Notes: generated from the letters alone by a model not told the origin. Positions 36,962-45,487 are shown, counted from the first letter of the stretch. The stretch: DNA of 64,000 nt from Pseudomonas sp. LFM046 (GCF_000949385.2 NZ_JYKO02000001.1:3460648-3524647); one strand, 5' to 3'. A program made the numbers and translations.

Positions 36962-38092
36962 ATGCAAAGCCGCACCATTCGGCGCTGGTCCAAGGTCCAC
37001 ACCTGGAGCAGCCTGATCTGCACCCTCTTCCTGCTGATGCTGGCCCTTACCGGCCTGCCGCTGATCTTTCACCACGAACTGGAGCACCTGCTGGGCGAGG
37101 CGCCGGAGCTGCGGGAGATGGCGCCAGACACGCCGCACCTGGGCCTCCAGCAACTGGTGGACGCTGCCCAGCGCCACCGCCCCGGCGAAGTGGTGCAGTA
37201 CCTGGGCTACGAGACGGACGAGCCCAACGGCGTGATCGCCATCACCGCCGCAACCGCCGGCACCGAACCGAACGCGTCCCACACCTTCATGCTCGACGCC
37301 CGCACCGGCGAATCGGTTGCCATGCCGGCTGCCAACGGCGGCGTGCTGATGTTCATCCTGCGGCTGCACGTGGACCTGTTCGCCGGACTGCCCGGCAAGC
37401 TGCTGCTGGCGTTCATGGGCCTGCTGTTCGTGGTCGCCATCGTCTCGGGCGCAGTGCTCTACGCCCCGTTCATGCGCCGCCTGAAGTTCGCCGAAGTACG
37501 CCACCAGCGCTCCACCCGCACGCGCTGGCTGGACCTGCACAACCTGATTGGCATCGTCACCCTGACCTGGGCCCTGGTGGTGGGCGTGACCGGCGTCATC
37601 AGCGCCTGCGCCGACCTGCTCATCAATGCCTGGCGCCAGGACGCCCTCGCCGCGCTGGTACAGCCCTACCACGACGCCCCGCCGCTGACCGAGCGCGCCC
37701 CGGCGGATCGGGTACTGGATATTGCCGGCGAGGCCCTGCCCGGCATGCAGGCGGACTTCATCGCCTTCCCCGGCACGCGCTTCTCCAGCGCCCATCACTA
37801 CACGGTCTTCATGGTGGGCAGCAGCCATCTGACGGCGCACCTGTGGACGCCGGTGCTGATCGACGCACGCACCCTGGAGGTGACGGCCATCGCCCAGCGT
37901 CCCTGGTACATGGATGCTCTGGCCATGTCCCAGCCGCTCCACTTCGGCGACTACGGCGGAGGGCCGATGCAACTGCTCTGGGCTGCGCTGGACGTTCTCA
38001 CCATCATCGTCCTCGGCAGCGGGCTGTATCTCTGGTGGGTACGGCAGCGGCGCGGTGCCGGAACTCGCGAAGCCGCGGAGGTCCCGGCATGA
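36962..38092 (+). CDS. PepSY-associated membrane protein, likely siderophore-iron reductase
   Basis: This 376-residue protein has four main membrane segments: about residues 15-37, 140-160, 195-215 and 340-362. Conserved His residues near the helices (WSKVHTWSS, LRLHVDLF, WLDLHNLIG) could bind haem, as in PiuB- or FoxB-like proteins. Those relatives reduce iron held by siderophores in the periplasm or help their uptake. It follows the receptor gene by 60 bases. Its stop overlaps the start of a small membrane protein gene in ATGA. Confidence 0.88.
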   Translation: MQSRTIRRWSKVHTWSSLICTLFLLMLALTGLPLIFHHELEHLLGEAPELREMAPDTPHLGLQQLVDAAQRHRPGEVVQYLGYETDEPNGVIAITAATAGTEPNASHTFMLDARTGESVAMPAANGGVLMFILRLHVDLFAGLPGKLLLAFMGLLFVVAIVSGAVLYAPFMRRLKFAEVRHQRSTRTRWLDLHNLIGIVTLTWALVVGVTGVISACADLLINAWRQDALAALVQPYHDAPPLTERAPADRVLDIAGEALPGMQADFIAFPGTRFSSAHHYTVFMVGSSHLTAHLWTPVLIDARTLEVTAIAQRPWYMDALAMSQPLHFGDYGGGPMQLLWAALDVLTIIVLGSGLYLWWVRQRRGAGTREAAEVPA

Positions 38093-38262
38093 AGTGGCGG
38101 CAATCCACCTTCGCCCTCCCGCTCGCCATCGGCGGAGTCTCGGCCCTCGGCCTGTTCAGCGCCTTGCTGGGGGATGGCTGGTGGGATGCCCTCGCCTGGA
38201 TAGGCCTCGGTATTCCCGCCGTGCTGGGCACTTGGTCGCTGCTGGGCCGCCCGAGCGCGTAG
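38089..38262 (+). CDS. 57-residue two-helix membrane protein of the iron-uptake operon
   Basis: The small protein MKWRQSTFALPLAIGGVSAL continues into LGLFSALLGDGWWDALAWIG and a second hydrophobic run, ending RPSA. It has two membrane helices and a short basic start. Its ATG overlaps the PepSY gene stop, which strongly supports translation. It is easy to overlook because the same frame is open far upstream. It is probably a partner of the PepSY protein. Confidence 0.75.
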   Translation: MKWRQSTFALPLAIGGVSALGLFSALLGDGWWDALAWIGLGIPAVLGTWSLLGRPSA

Positions 38263-38270
38263 ACATCCAC

Positions 38271-38345
38271 GTTCGTAGAATGGGTCGGCGATACCCATCA
38301 GCCCTGTCCGCATGGGTATCGCTCCGCTCCACCCATCCTACGAAC
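38271..38345. repeat. Long imperfect inverted repeat of the ATGGGT/ACCCAT type
   Basis: Outer arms GTTCGTAGAATGGGT and ACCCATCCTACGAAC and inner arms GCGATACCCAT / ATGGGTATCGC pair almost fully over 75 bases. The sequence type is common between genes in pseudomonads and does not code here. A related, shorter copy lies at 2814-2852. Confidence 0.65.
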
Positions 38346-38348
38346 AAA

Positions 38349-38383
38349 AAAAAGCCCGCCAGGCAATGCCGGGCGGGCTTTTT
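38349..38383. terminator. Terminator ending the iron-uptake operon
   Basis: The arms AAAAAGCCCGCC and GGCGGGCTTTTT enclose an 11-base loop. A and T runs on both sides allow use by the converging small secreted protein gene. Confidence 0.85.
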
Positions 38384-38443
38384 CGATGGGGTGCGTAATT
38401 GCGTGGAGGGTCCGTGAAGATGGACGCCTGCCGACGCCTCGCC

Positions 38444-38632
38444 TCAGCCCTGTCGGGCTTGTTCGGCGCGCTGCTTGGCAGCGACAGCTTCTTGCTGCTT
38501 CTCTTTGAGCTGGACCTTCGCCAGATGGGTCTGCCAGCGTGCCGTCGTACGATCGCCGCCGCCGGCGGCCATGGCGGAAGTGGCCGAAAGGACGATGGTC
38601 AGGGCGGAAGCAAGGGCGATAACAGATTTCAT
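38444..38632 (-). CDS. Small secreted protein, unknown
   Basis: This 62-residue protein has a clear signal peptide (MKSVIALASALTIVLSATSAMA) that would leave a mature chain of about 40 residues. The mature part is a polar helix rich in Gln, Lys, Glu and Ala (QLKEKQQEAVAAKQRAEQAR). ATG 38632 has GGAG seven bases upstream; a TTG two codons earlier is less likely. Paired repeats lie about 145 bases upstream in the long intergenic region. No function is known to me. Confidence 0.7.
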   Translation of the reverse strand: MKSVIALASALTIVLSATSAMAAGGGDRTTARWQTHLAKVQLKEKQQEAVAAKQRAEQARQG

Positions 38633-38937
38633 AATCAAACTCCGGACAACAAAAGGGCAAAACAGAAAGATCAGCGGGAGCCTCGTCGATCAGAGCAGGT
38701 GACTGGAGCACGAGCTAATGCCTGAATGGCGACGGCCCAATGATCGGTTCCGCAAAATAGGACCGGCCCAAGCGCATTCCGTTCGCTAGCTAACGAATTC
38801 CGTTACCCAAAAATCCCTCCAGAGACCGGGAAAAATCCGCTACCGCCGGGAGGCTAGAGCGGCCGGAACCGCCTGTCGGGATAGCGGCAGATACCACCCT
38901 GTACGGACGGCTAGAAGGCATTTCCCGTCGATGCCAC
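38633..38937. other. Intergenic region upstream of the small secreted protein
   Basis: This 305-base stretch contains no convincing gene. It holds the repeat ATTCCGTT twice (38776-38783 and 38797-38804), 21 bases apart, with AACGAAT between them in the opposite sense. The rest shows no clear structure. Confidence 0.5.
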
Positions 38938-39861
38938 TCAGGTGTCGTTTTCGGCAAGCGTCGCGCCGAGCTGCGCCAGTTGCTCACGCAGCCAGCGCAG
39001 GCCGGGCGCCAGCTCCTGCTGGCGGTGCCAGATCAGGCTCACCTGCACGGGCGGCGTCGCCACCGGCAGCGGCGCCACCTCCAGCGCGTAGAGGGCCGCG
39101 AAGTGCTTCGCCAGCCGGCGCGGCACGGTGCCCAGCAGGTCGGAGCGCGCCACGATGGGTGGGATCGTCAGGTAGTGGGGAACCTGCAGCCCAGCCTGAC
39201 GCTTGATCTTCGCCGAGCCCAGGACTATCTCCAGCGGCGAGCCGCGACCGGCGCGCGGCAATATCAGCACATGCTGGCTACCCAGGTACCCCTCCAGAGT
39301 GAGGCCACCCGCGAATGCCGGGTGCTCGGCCCGGCCGATCACGACCAGCTCCTCCTCCATCAACGGCTGGTAGCAGAGATCGGGGTTGTCGAAATAGAGG
39401 TAGTCGATGGCCAGGTCCAGCTCGCCAGTGGCCAACCGTGTCATCAGGCTTTGCGCCTCATCGTCCTGTACTTCCAGCGCCACCCGTGGCGCCTCGCGCC
39501 TCAGCTGTTCCAGCAGCGCCGGCAATAGCATGGCCTGGGCGTAGTCGTTCATCGACAGGCGGAAGCAGTGCTCGGCCTCTGGATCGAAGACCTCCTGTGC
39601 CCCCAGCCCGAGCTGCAGCAGCTTCAGGGCCTGGCGCACCGGGCCGTAGAGCACCTGGGCATGAGCGGTGGGCAACATGCCGCGGGCGGTACGCTTGAAC
39701 AACGGCTCGCCCAATTGACTGCGCAGTCGCGCCAGGGCGTTGCTCACCGCAGGCTGACTCATGTGCAGGCGCGTGGCGGCCCGCGACAGGTTCTGTTCCT
39801 GCATCAAGGCATCGAACACCAGCAGCAGGTTCAGGTCGATTCGGCGCAAATTCAGGTTCAT
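38938..39861 (-). CDS. LysR-type transcriptional regulator
   Basis: This 307-residue regulator begins NLNLRRIDLNLLLVFDAL and has the helix-turn-helix LSRAATRLHMSQPAVSNAL. That start places it in the NodD/LeuO-like branch. The C-terminal domain should bind an unknown small molecule. It is divergent from the hydroxylase-SRPBCC gene with 88 bases between the starts, and inverted repeats lie there, so control of that gene is likely. Confidence 0.9.
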   Translation of the reverse strand: MNLNLRRIDLNLLLVFDALMQEQNLSRAATRLHMSQPAVSNALARLRSQLGEPLFKRTARGMLPTAHAQVLYGPVRQALKLLQLGLGAQEVFDPEAEHCFRLSMNDYAQAMLLPALLEQLRREAPRVALEVQDDEAQSLMTRLATGELDLAIDYLYFDNPDLCYQPLMEEELVVIGRAEHPAFAGGLTLEGYLGSQHVLILPRAGRGSPLEIVLGSAKIKRQAGLQVPHYLTIPPIVARSDLLGTVPRRLAKHFAALYALEVAPLPVATPPVQVSLIWHRQQELAPGLRWLREQLAQLGATLAENDT

Positions 39862-39910
39862 GAATAATGCTCATTTCGACTATCCATTATCGGAATAAAA
39901 CATTCATCAC
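39860..39910. promoter_or_regulatory. Candidate LysR operator in the divergent promoter region
   Basis: ATGAATAATG (39860-39869) is mirrored by CATTAT (39885-39890) and ATTCAT (39902-39907). ATTAT-N10-ATTCAT contains the T-N11-A spacing seen in LysR binding sites. It overlaps the start codon of the LysR gene and lies upstream of the divergent gene. Confidence 0.4.
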
Positions 39911-39949
39911 TAGACTTCCTGGTATGTCAACAAGACTGCCGGAGCAGCC

Positions 39950-41089
39950 ATGAGCCACGACACGCAGGCGTTTCGCGACCGCTATCGCGCGGGTATCCAC
40001 CCCCTCTACAACGCCTGGCTGCATGGCGGTTTCGTGCTGCTCTACGGCGCCGCCTGCCTGAGCTTCTTCCTGGGCCGTCTCAACGACGTGCGGCCCTGGG
40101 AATGGCTGGTGGTGCCGGCGGCGCTGATGTTCTTCAGCTGGGGCGAATACACGATCCACAAGAACCTGGGCCACAACAAGACCCGCCTCGGGGCGCTGTT
40201 CTACAAGCGCCACACCGGCGATCACCACAGCTTCTTCGTGGCCGGGCAGATGACCTGGGAATCAGCGCGGGACTGGCGGGTGATTCTCTTTCCGGCGTGG
40301 CTGATCGTCCTGTTCAGTACCGGCCTGTTCCCGGCCTGGTGGCTGCTCTCGTTCATCAACGCGAACGTCGCGGCCCTCTTCGTGACCACGCTGCTGGCGG
40401 GTTATCTGAGCTACGAAGTCTTCCATGCCTGCGAGCACCTTCCTGCCGGCCATCCCATCGCACGCCTGCCCTGGATTCGCCACATGCGCCGGCTCCACGA
40501 GCTGCACCACCGACGCGACCTGATGCAAAGCCGCAACTTCAACCTGGTCTTCCCGCTGATGGACTGCCTCAAGGGCACCCTGCACTGGGAACCCCTGGAA
40601 CAGGAGCGCTCCATGACCCGAATGCAACACTCGGTAGATATCGCCCGCCCTCCGGAACACGTGCTGGCCTACGCGAGCACCGCTACCCGCTGGCCAGAGT
40701 GGCACCCCTCCTCTCTGCAGGTTGAGGGGCCCATCGGCCCGCTGCCGGCCGGGAGCCATTTCGAGGAGGACATCCACGCGGGCGGCCGTTCCGGGCATCT
40801 CAGCTGGGATGTGACCGAGTACAGCCCGGGCCGCCGCTGGCGCGCCACCGCGCACGGTACCCACGGCCTGGGGCTGCTGCTGACCTACGAATGCGAGAAG
40901 ACGGCGAACGGCACCCGCTTTGTCCGCACCCTGGAATACGGCTTCTCCGGCTGGGTCATGCGTTTGGCCAATCGGCTGGTAATGCGCCGCACGATCGACC
41001 GCGAGTCGGTCGAGTCGATGCGGCAACTGAAGGCGATGGCCGAGCAGCACATAGAGGCTGCGTCGCTGCAGCAGCGGGATACGGCCTGA
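39950..41089 (+). CDS. Membrane fatty acid hydroxylase-type protein fused to an SRPBCC domain
   Basis: This 379-residue protein has two parts. Residues 1-220 form a membrane di-iron hydroxylase of the sterol desaturase/fatty acid hydroxylase superfamily. Its His clusters are H70-x4-H75, H88-x3-H92-H93, H159-x3-H163 and H183-x2-H186-H187, set among about four membrane helices. Residues 222-375 form an SRPBCC (START-like) domain with MQHSVDIARPPEHVLAYAST and ATRWPEWHP, a fold that holds hydrophobic ligands. The joint has a Met (residue 222) where a stand-alone SRPBCC protein would start, so a gene fusion is likely. GGAG precedes the ATG. The substrate is unknown; a lipid handed to or from the SRPBCC cavity is an inference. 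Confidence 0.85.
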   Translation: MSHDTQAFRDRYRAGIHPLYNAWLHGGFVLLYGAACLSFFLGRLNDVRPWEWLVVPAALMFFSWGEYTIHKNLGHNKTRLGALFYKRHTGDHHSFFVAGQMTWESARDWRVILFPAWLIVLFSTGLFPAWWLLSFINANVAALFVTTLLAGYLSYEVFHACEHLPAGHPIARLPWIRHMRRLHELHHRRDLMQSRNFNLVFPLMDCLKGTLHWEPLEQERSMTRMQHSVDIARPPEHVLAYASTATRWPEWHPSSLQVEGPIGPLPAGSHFEEDIHAGGRSGHLSWDVTEYSPGRRWRATAHGTHGLGLLLTYECEKTANGTRFVRTLEYGFSGWVMRLANRLVMRRTIDRESVESMRQLKAMAEQHIEAASLQQRDTA

Positions 41090-41137
41090 GGAAGGTGAAG
41101 CGGCCGAAAGGGACCGCTTCAAGGGATTGCGCTGGCG

Positions 41138-41677
41138 TCAGTCCGGCGTCGCGGCCGGTTCCTCAACGGCCTCGGTCGCCGTCGCGGCAGGCTGAGGACG
41201 CTTGGCCTTGCGCTCCTGCGCCTGCTCCCGCGCGCGGCGTGAGGCCAGCTTGCGTGCGTGCAGTGCCTGGGCTGCCGTCACCTCGCCCACGGGCTGACCC
41301 TGCAGGTCGACACGCGCGGCATTCTCCACCATGCACGCCCAGTAGCGACCACCCGAGCACCAGGAGCCAATGGCCTGCTTCAGTTGCTCTGCCGTCGTAC
41401 CCAGGACTTCCAGGTGCTGCTGCGCGTCTTCAAAGATGCCCTGCTTGAGCGGGACCTTGGGCGCCGGGTTACGCGGGAAGGCCAGGGGGAAGTGCTTTTG
41501 CAGGCGCCAGATGATTTCCACTTCGGGGGAAACCGGCTCACGACGCTGTTTCGGGGCTGCGGTCCGCTTGGCCTTCGGCTTGGGCTTCGACTCCGGTTTC
41601 GCCGGACGAGACTGCTCAGCCTGAGCGCGAAGACGATCCCTCAATTCAGCAAGTTGTTCAAAACCCATCTTACGCAT
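41138..41677 (-). CDS. proQ: ProQ/FinO-domain RNA chaperone
   Basis: This 179-residue protein has a basic N-terminal tail (PAKPESKPKPKAKRTAAPKQ), a central ProQ/FinO domain (IIWRLQKHFPLAFPRN, VPLKQGIFEDAQQHL, YWACMVENAARVDLQGQPVG) and a charged C-terminal tail. Such proteins bind structured small RNAs and mRNA 3' ends. ATG 41677 (MRKMGFEQL) is reported; ATG 41668 is equally possible, since neither has a strong ribosome site. No partner gene is adjacent. Confidence 0.9.
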   Translation of the reverse strand: MRKMGFEQLAELRDRLRAQAEQSRPAKPESKPKPKAKRTAAPKQRREPVSPEVEIIWRLQKHFPLAFPRNPAPKVPLKQGIFEDAQQHLEVLGTTAEQLKQAIGSWCSGGRYWACMVENAARVDLQGQPVGEVTAAQALHARKLASRRAREQAQERKAKRPQPAATATEAVEEPAATPD

Positions 41678-41835
41678 TTACCAGGTTTGGTTCGGTCGGG
41701 GCGGCAGGTTACCCCATAAGCTCCCCGGCTGCAGCCGTCGAATGGGCCTTGGGCGATGGTTGCCCGGTCGAGGACGGGCCGGCAGCGTCCTCGTACCGGT
41801 GTCGCAAGCCACTTGGCCAGCCGTTACCGCCTCGA

Positions 41836-42300
41836 TCAGAGATACCGCAACCCGTACTTCTGCTGCAGCCGGGTGAGCTCGGCGGGATCGGGTTTCCCCG
41901 GCGCGGCGCGACGAATCAGCTCGCCGGCCTCGCGGAAGAACCCTTCTGCCCCGCCGGGCGTGAAGGTCGTGAGAAAGCGACAATCGCTGCTGCCTTCGTT
42001 ACGGAAGCATTGCTCCACTCCCCGTGGCGCCACGACATAGCTGCCGGCAGTGGCAACGTAGGTGGCGTCGCCTATGTGCATGGTCAGCTGCCCTTCGAGA
42101 ATGAAGTTGTTCTCGTCTTCCCCCTCATGCACATGGCGCGGCACCATGCCGCCGGGAGGCAGCACGGTTTCCATCAGGGAATAGGCGCCCCCGGTTTCGG
42201 CCGCGAACACCTTGATGTTCATCTGCGCGCCAGTGGGATGCCGGACCTGGTGGCCCTCATCACGGGAGACCATACGTGTCTGGACGGGTTCCTTTTTCAT
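41836..42300 (-). CDS. Cupin-domain protein
   Basis: This 154-residue single-domain cupin has the two metal motifs: PRHVHEGEDENNFILEGQ (G-x5-H-x-H-x3-4-E type) and YVVAPRGVEQCFRN. Single cupins of this kind resemble quercetin dioxygenase-like enzymes or sugar-binding proteins, and the substrate is unknown. ATG 42300 has GGAGG just upstream; the extra 34 codons of the longer frame were dropped. It is divergent from an AraC-type regulator, which probably controls it. Confidence 0.87.
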   Translation of the reverse strand: MKKEPVQTRMVSRDEGHQVRHPTGAQMNIKVFAAETGGAYSLMETVLPPGGMVPRHVHEGEDENNFILEGQLTMHIGDATYVATAGSYVVAPRGVEQCFRNEGSSDCRFLTTFTPGGAEGFFREAGELIRRAAPGKPDPAELTRLQQKYGLRYL

Positions 42301-42424
42301 GTTGCCTCCATGGGGCGTCTGCGAATGGCGTAGCGACCTGGGCCGCCGGTCAGCCGGCAATGTACCCATGCCGGCTGTGGCAAGATTCATCCATCTGGCC
42401 AATCAATCGCTGAATCCGGACAAC

Positions 42425-43216
42425 ATGCCGACCACCTCTCTCCCACCGTTGGGCCCGCTGGCGAACGCCGTGGTCGCCACAGGTTTCGCTGCCGTGAGCG
42501 AAGGCATTTCCGGCGCACATTGCCATCCACAAGGACAACTGGTGTTGTCCGTGGCGGGTGTGGTCGCCTGCAAGGTGGCCAACACCCACTGGATCGTCCC
42601 CCCACACTGCGCACTCTGGATTCCGGCGGGCATACCCCATGAAAGCCAGGCCTCAGCCAACGCCTTCGGCTATTTCCTGTTCATCGATCCACACGCGTCG
42701 CCGCTGCCGGACGAGTGCTGCACGCTCCGCATGACGCCCCTGCTGCGCGAATTGATCGTCGAACTGGCGGCCGGCGCTGATCGACCCAACGCACGTGGCC
42801 GGAACCTGATGATCCAGCTACTGCTTGAAGCGCTGGGTTCGATGCCGCTGGAACGCACCTGCTTCCCCATCCCGGCGGACCCGCGACTGAAGCTAATCGC
42901 CCAGGCGCTGATCGAGGCCCCCGACGACAGGAAAACCCTCGCACACTGGTCGAATCTGATCGGCATGAGCGAACGCACGCTCTCGCGCCGGCTGTTCGCC
43001 GAAACCGGCATGTCCTTCGGCGCATGGCGCAGGCAACTTCATCTGATGGTGGCGCTGCGGGGCCTGGCCGCCGGCAACAGCGTCCAGCAAGTGGCCGGAG
43101 ACCTCGGCTACGAAGCCGTCACCGGTTTCATCACGATGTTCAAACGCGCCCTCGGCACCACGCCGGCGAAATACTTCACCCGCCACCGGCAGGGTCCGGA
43201 TGGTTCGGATACCTAG
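42425..43216 (+). CDS. AraC-family regulator with N-terminal cupin domain
   Basis: This 263-residue regulator has a cupin-like sensing domain (HCHPQGQLVLSVAGVV, IPAGIPHESQA) and a C-terminal pair of helix-turn-helix units (WSNLIGMSERTLSRRLFAETG, VQQVAGDLGYEAVTGFITMF). The F-K-R-A-L-G-T-T-P-A-K-Y-F ending is the AraC signature. It is divergent from the cupin gene, 124 bases away. An upstream in-frame ATG at 42368 is possible, but the homologous part begins near MPTTSLPPLGPL. Confidence 0.88.
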   Translation: MPTTSLPPLGPLANAVVATGFAAVSEGISGAHCHPQGQLVLSVAGVVACKVANTHWIVPPHCALWIPAGIPHESQASANAFGYFLFIDPHASPLPDECCTLRMTPLLRELIVELAAGADRPNARGRNLMIQLLLEALGSMPLERTCFPIPADPRLKLIAQALIEAPDDRKTLAHWSNLIGMSERTLSRRLFAETGMSFGAWRRQLHLMVALRGLAAGNSVQQVAGDLGYEAVTGFITMFKRALGTTPAKYFTRHRQGPDGSDT

Positions 43217-43224
43217 CCGGGCCA

Positions 43225-44799
43225 CTATTCCTGGCATTGCAGCTCGGCGGGATGGACCGCGCTACCGAGTCGCAGCAGCGCCTCCGCCGTATCGGGGCGG
43301 CCGAAGAACCACCCTTGCGCCAGCACGGTCTGGCCGGTGCAGTTGAGCAGTTGCGCCTGCTCTTCGGTCTCCACGCCTTCGAACACCAGGCCGACGCCGA
43401 GCCGCCGGGCGATGGCGAGGATTTCCGGGACGAAGGAGTTGTTCCGGCTCCGGGGTTCGCTGGGCAACAGGGAGCGGTCGACCTTGATGTAGTCGATCGG
43501 CAGGTGCTGCAGCTGGCTCAGGCTGGAATAGCCGGTGCCGAAGTCGTCGACATAGATGGGGTGCCCGAGATCATGCAAGCGCTGCAACGCCACCATGATG
43601 TCCTGAAGTTCGGCCGTCGAGCGCTCGGTCAGCTCGAACCCGACATGGCGCCTGGGCAACCCCTCCGGCCAGCAGCGATCGAGGGTCGCCAGCAAGCTCC
43701 CGTCGACCAGCTCTGGTGAGCTGACATTGATGGTCACGCGGAAATCCGGCTGTGCCTCGAACAGCTGGCGCATGTCGCTCAGTACGGTGCGGACCACGAA
43801 GGCGGTGATTTCGGTGATCAGGTCGCAGCGCTCGGCGACTCCGATGAATACGTCCGGCGGAACCGGTCCATCGATCCAGCGAATCAGCGCCTCTGCGGAG
43901 ACCATCCGGGGTGAAGGCCCCAGCTCCATGATCGGCTGGTAGCGGACAGCGAACAGTCCATTGGCCAGGGCACGGCGCATCTGCGCGGATAGCGAAACCC
44001 GGCGGCGGTAGGCGATAACCGCGAATGCCCCTGCGCAGCAGCCCAGAATTCCGCCCGCCAGGATCAGCAGGTACATGGCGTTCCGCTCGGCTATCGAGCG
44101 AGCCTGGGCCGTGGCTACGACCGTGGAGCACAGTGGATAGCGGCTCGAACAGAACGCCTGTCCGCCCGACAGATCCGCGACGTGCCCCGCCTCGATGAAG
44201 GCCGGCAGACCCAGCGGATCGAGCCCGATGACCAGCGCTTTTGGCCGGTCTCGCAGTGCGATCACGTAGTGCAGCCCCGGCGCGACCGGCACCCGGAACG
44301 CATCGAGATCCATCATCAGATTCGACCGCCTGGACTGCAGGACCAGCCCATAGGCGTCCGACGAGGAAAGCAGCGGCACGGTCCAGAAGGCGGCCATGTT
44401 CGGCGCCAGGGAGATCGGCACCTGTACAGCAGTGAATGGCGTCGGAAGGATGCCGAGTACGGTTGAGCAGACGAGCCTGTCATCCGCGAGACGCCCTACA
44501 TCCTTGATGTACTTTGCCCGCACCAGCGCTGATCGCATGACGGTGAAATCCTCGCCGGAGCAGACCGCATGAGGCGAAGCATCCATCTCGGCAAGGGTGC
44601 GCTCTGACGCATCGAGCACGACGTCTATTTGCCGAACGACGTCCTCGCCGAGCCCACCTACCGACTGATCCAGCAATCGATGGGCGGTAAAACTGCTGGC
44701 CAGAAGCGCGAGGCCGATCGCGATCAGCACCACGACGCTGAAGAGCAGGTGCTCCGCCCAACGGAAAGAGTGCCAGCCCTGGCCTTTGACCATGTGCAT
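43225..44799 (-). CDS. CSS-motif EAL-type c-di-GMP phosphodiesterase
   Basis: This 524-residue protein has a membrane helix at about 17-37, a periplasmic region of about 200 residues with Cys-Ser pairs (VCSGED, VCSTVLG, FCSSRYPLCS) that mark the CSS domain, and a second helix at about 240-265. The EAL domain keeps its active-site motifs: AEALIRW, ELTERS, DDFGTGYSS, KVDRS and EGVETEEQ, so it should be active. In this family oxidation of the CSS cysteines tunes activity. AAAGGA lies before ATG 44799. A perfect inverted repeat is found 55 bases upstream. Confidence 0.92.
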   Translation of the reverse strand: MHMVKGQGWHSFRWAEHLLFSVVVLIAIGLALLASSFTAHRLLDQSVGGLGEDVVRQIDVVLDASERTLAEMDASPHAVCSGEDFTVMRSALVRAKYIKDVGRLADDRLVCSTVLGILPTPFTAVQVPISLAPNMAAFWTVPLLSSSDAYGLVLQSRRSNLMMDLDAFRVPVAPGLHYVIALRDRPKALVIGLDPLGLPAFIEAGHVADLSGGQAFCSSRYPLCSTVVATAQARSIAERNAMYLLILAGGILGCCAGAFAVIAYRRRVSLSAQMRRALANGLFAVRYQPIMELGPSPRMVSAEALIRWIDGPVPPDVFIGVAERCDLITEITAFVVRTVLSDMRQLFEAQPDFRVTINVSSPELVDGSLLATLDRCWPEGLPRRHVGFELTERSTAELQDIMVALQRLHDLGHPIYVDDFGTGYSSLSQLQHLPIDYIKVDRSLLPSEPRSRNNSFVPEILAIARRLGVGLVFEGVETEEQAQLLNCTGQTVLAQGWFFGRPDTAEALLRLGSAVHPAELQCQE

Positions 44800-44853
44800 C
44801 GTCCTTTGCGGTCGTGGTGACAGCCGCCAGCGGCGGGTGCAATGAGGTGAACC

Positions 44854-44871
44854 ACCTGATTGATATCAGGT
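44854..44871. promoter_or_regulatory. Perfect inverted repeat upstream of the CSS-EAL gene
   Basis: ACCTGAT-TGAT-ATCAGGT has seven-base arms and a four-base spacer. Its distance from the start codon fits an operator. The binding protein is unknown. Confidence 0.4.
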
Positions 44872-45018
44872 AATTCGCAGCATTCAAAGGGTTGGACGTA
44901 TTCCAGATTCGACCCGTGGAAACCCGCGCTTCAGGGCTTCACAGCCATCCGCTTGCAGCCAGACCTTCTGGAGAAATGAAAACGTAAGACAGCGACCCGC
45001 TGGGCCCTGAAACGCAGA

Positions 45019-45054
45019 AACGAAAACGCCGCTCGATTGAGCGGCGTTTTCGTT
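45019..45054. terminator. Terminator of the tRNA operon
   Basis: The arms AACGAAAACGCCGCTC and GAGCGGCGTTTTCGTT enclose a GATT loop. It lies just past the CCA end of the last tRNA of the minus-strand transcript. Confidence 0.85.
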
Positions 45055-45058
45055 TATT

Positions 45059-45134
<76 letters not shown>

Positions 45135-45150
45135 GTACAACGTTACAAAG

Positions 45151-45226
45151 TGGCGTCCCCTAGGGGACTCGAACCCCTGTTACCGCCGTGAAAGGGCGGT
45201 GTCCTAGGCCACTAGACGAAGGGGAC
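45151..45226 (-). tRNA. tRNA-Glu (anticodon TTC)
   Basis: The 76-base gene begins GTCCCCTTCGTCTAG, has anticodon TTC in the loop CCTTTCACG, the T arm GTTCGAGTC and an encoded CCA. A 16-base spacer separates it from the Gly gene. Confidence 0.97.
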
Positions 45227-45232
45227 TGAAAT

Positions 45233-45308
<76 letters not shown>

Positions 45309-45396
45309 ATGCAACTTTTACAGTCGGGTTCGTTAGAACCCAGCTCGACGCTTTCGCTTCGAGGCGAACAAGGCCGCCTAGCCTTGCTCTTGAATT

Positions 45397-45472
<76 letters not shown>

Positions 45473-45487
45473 ATACAACTTTGAAAG

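Noticed and set aside
34445-37972. 1175-codon open frame on the minus strand across the TonB receptor and PepSY genes
   Set aside because: It is antisense to well-supported genes with clear motifs. Long open frames opposite GC-rich genes are common, and its translation has no domain, signal peptide or ribosome site.
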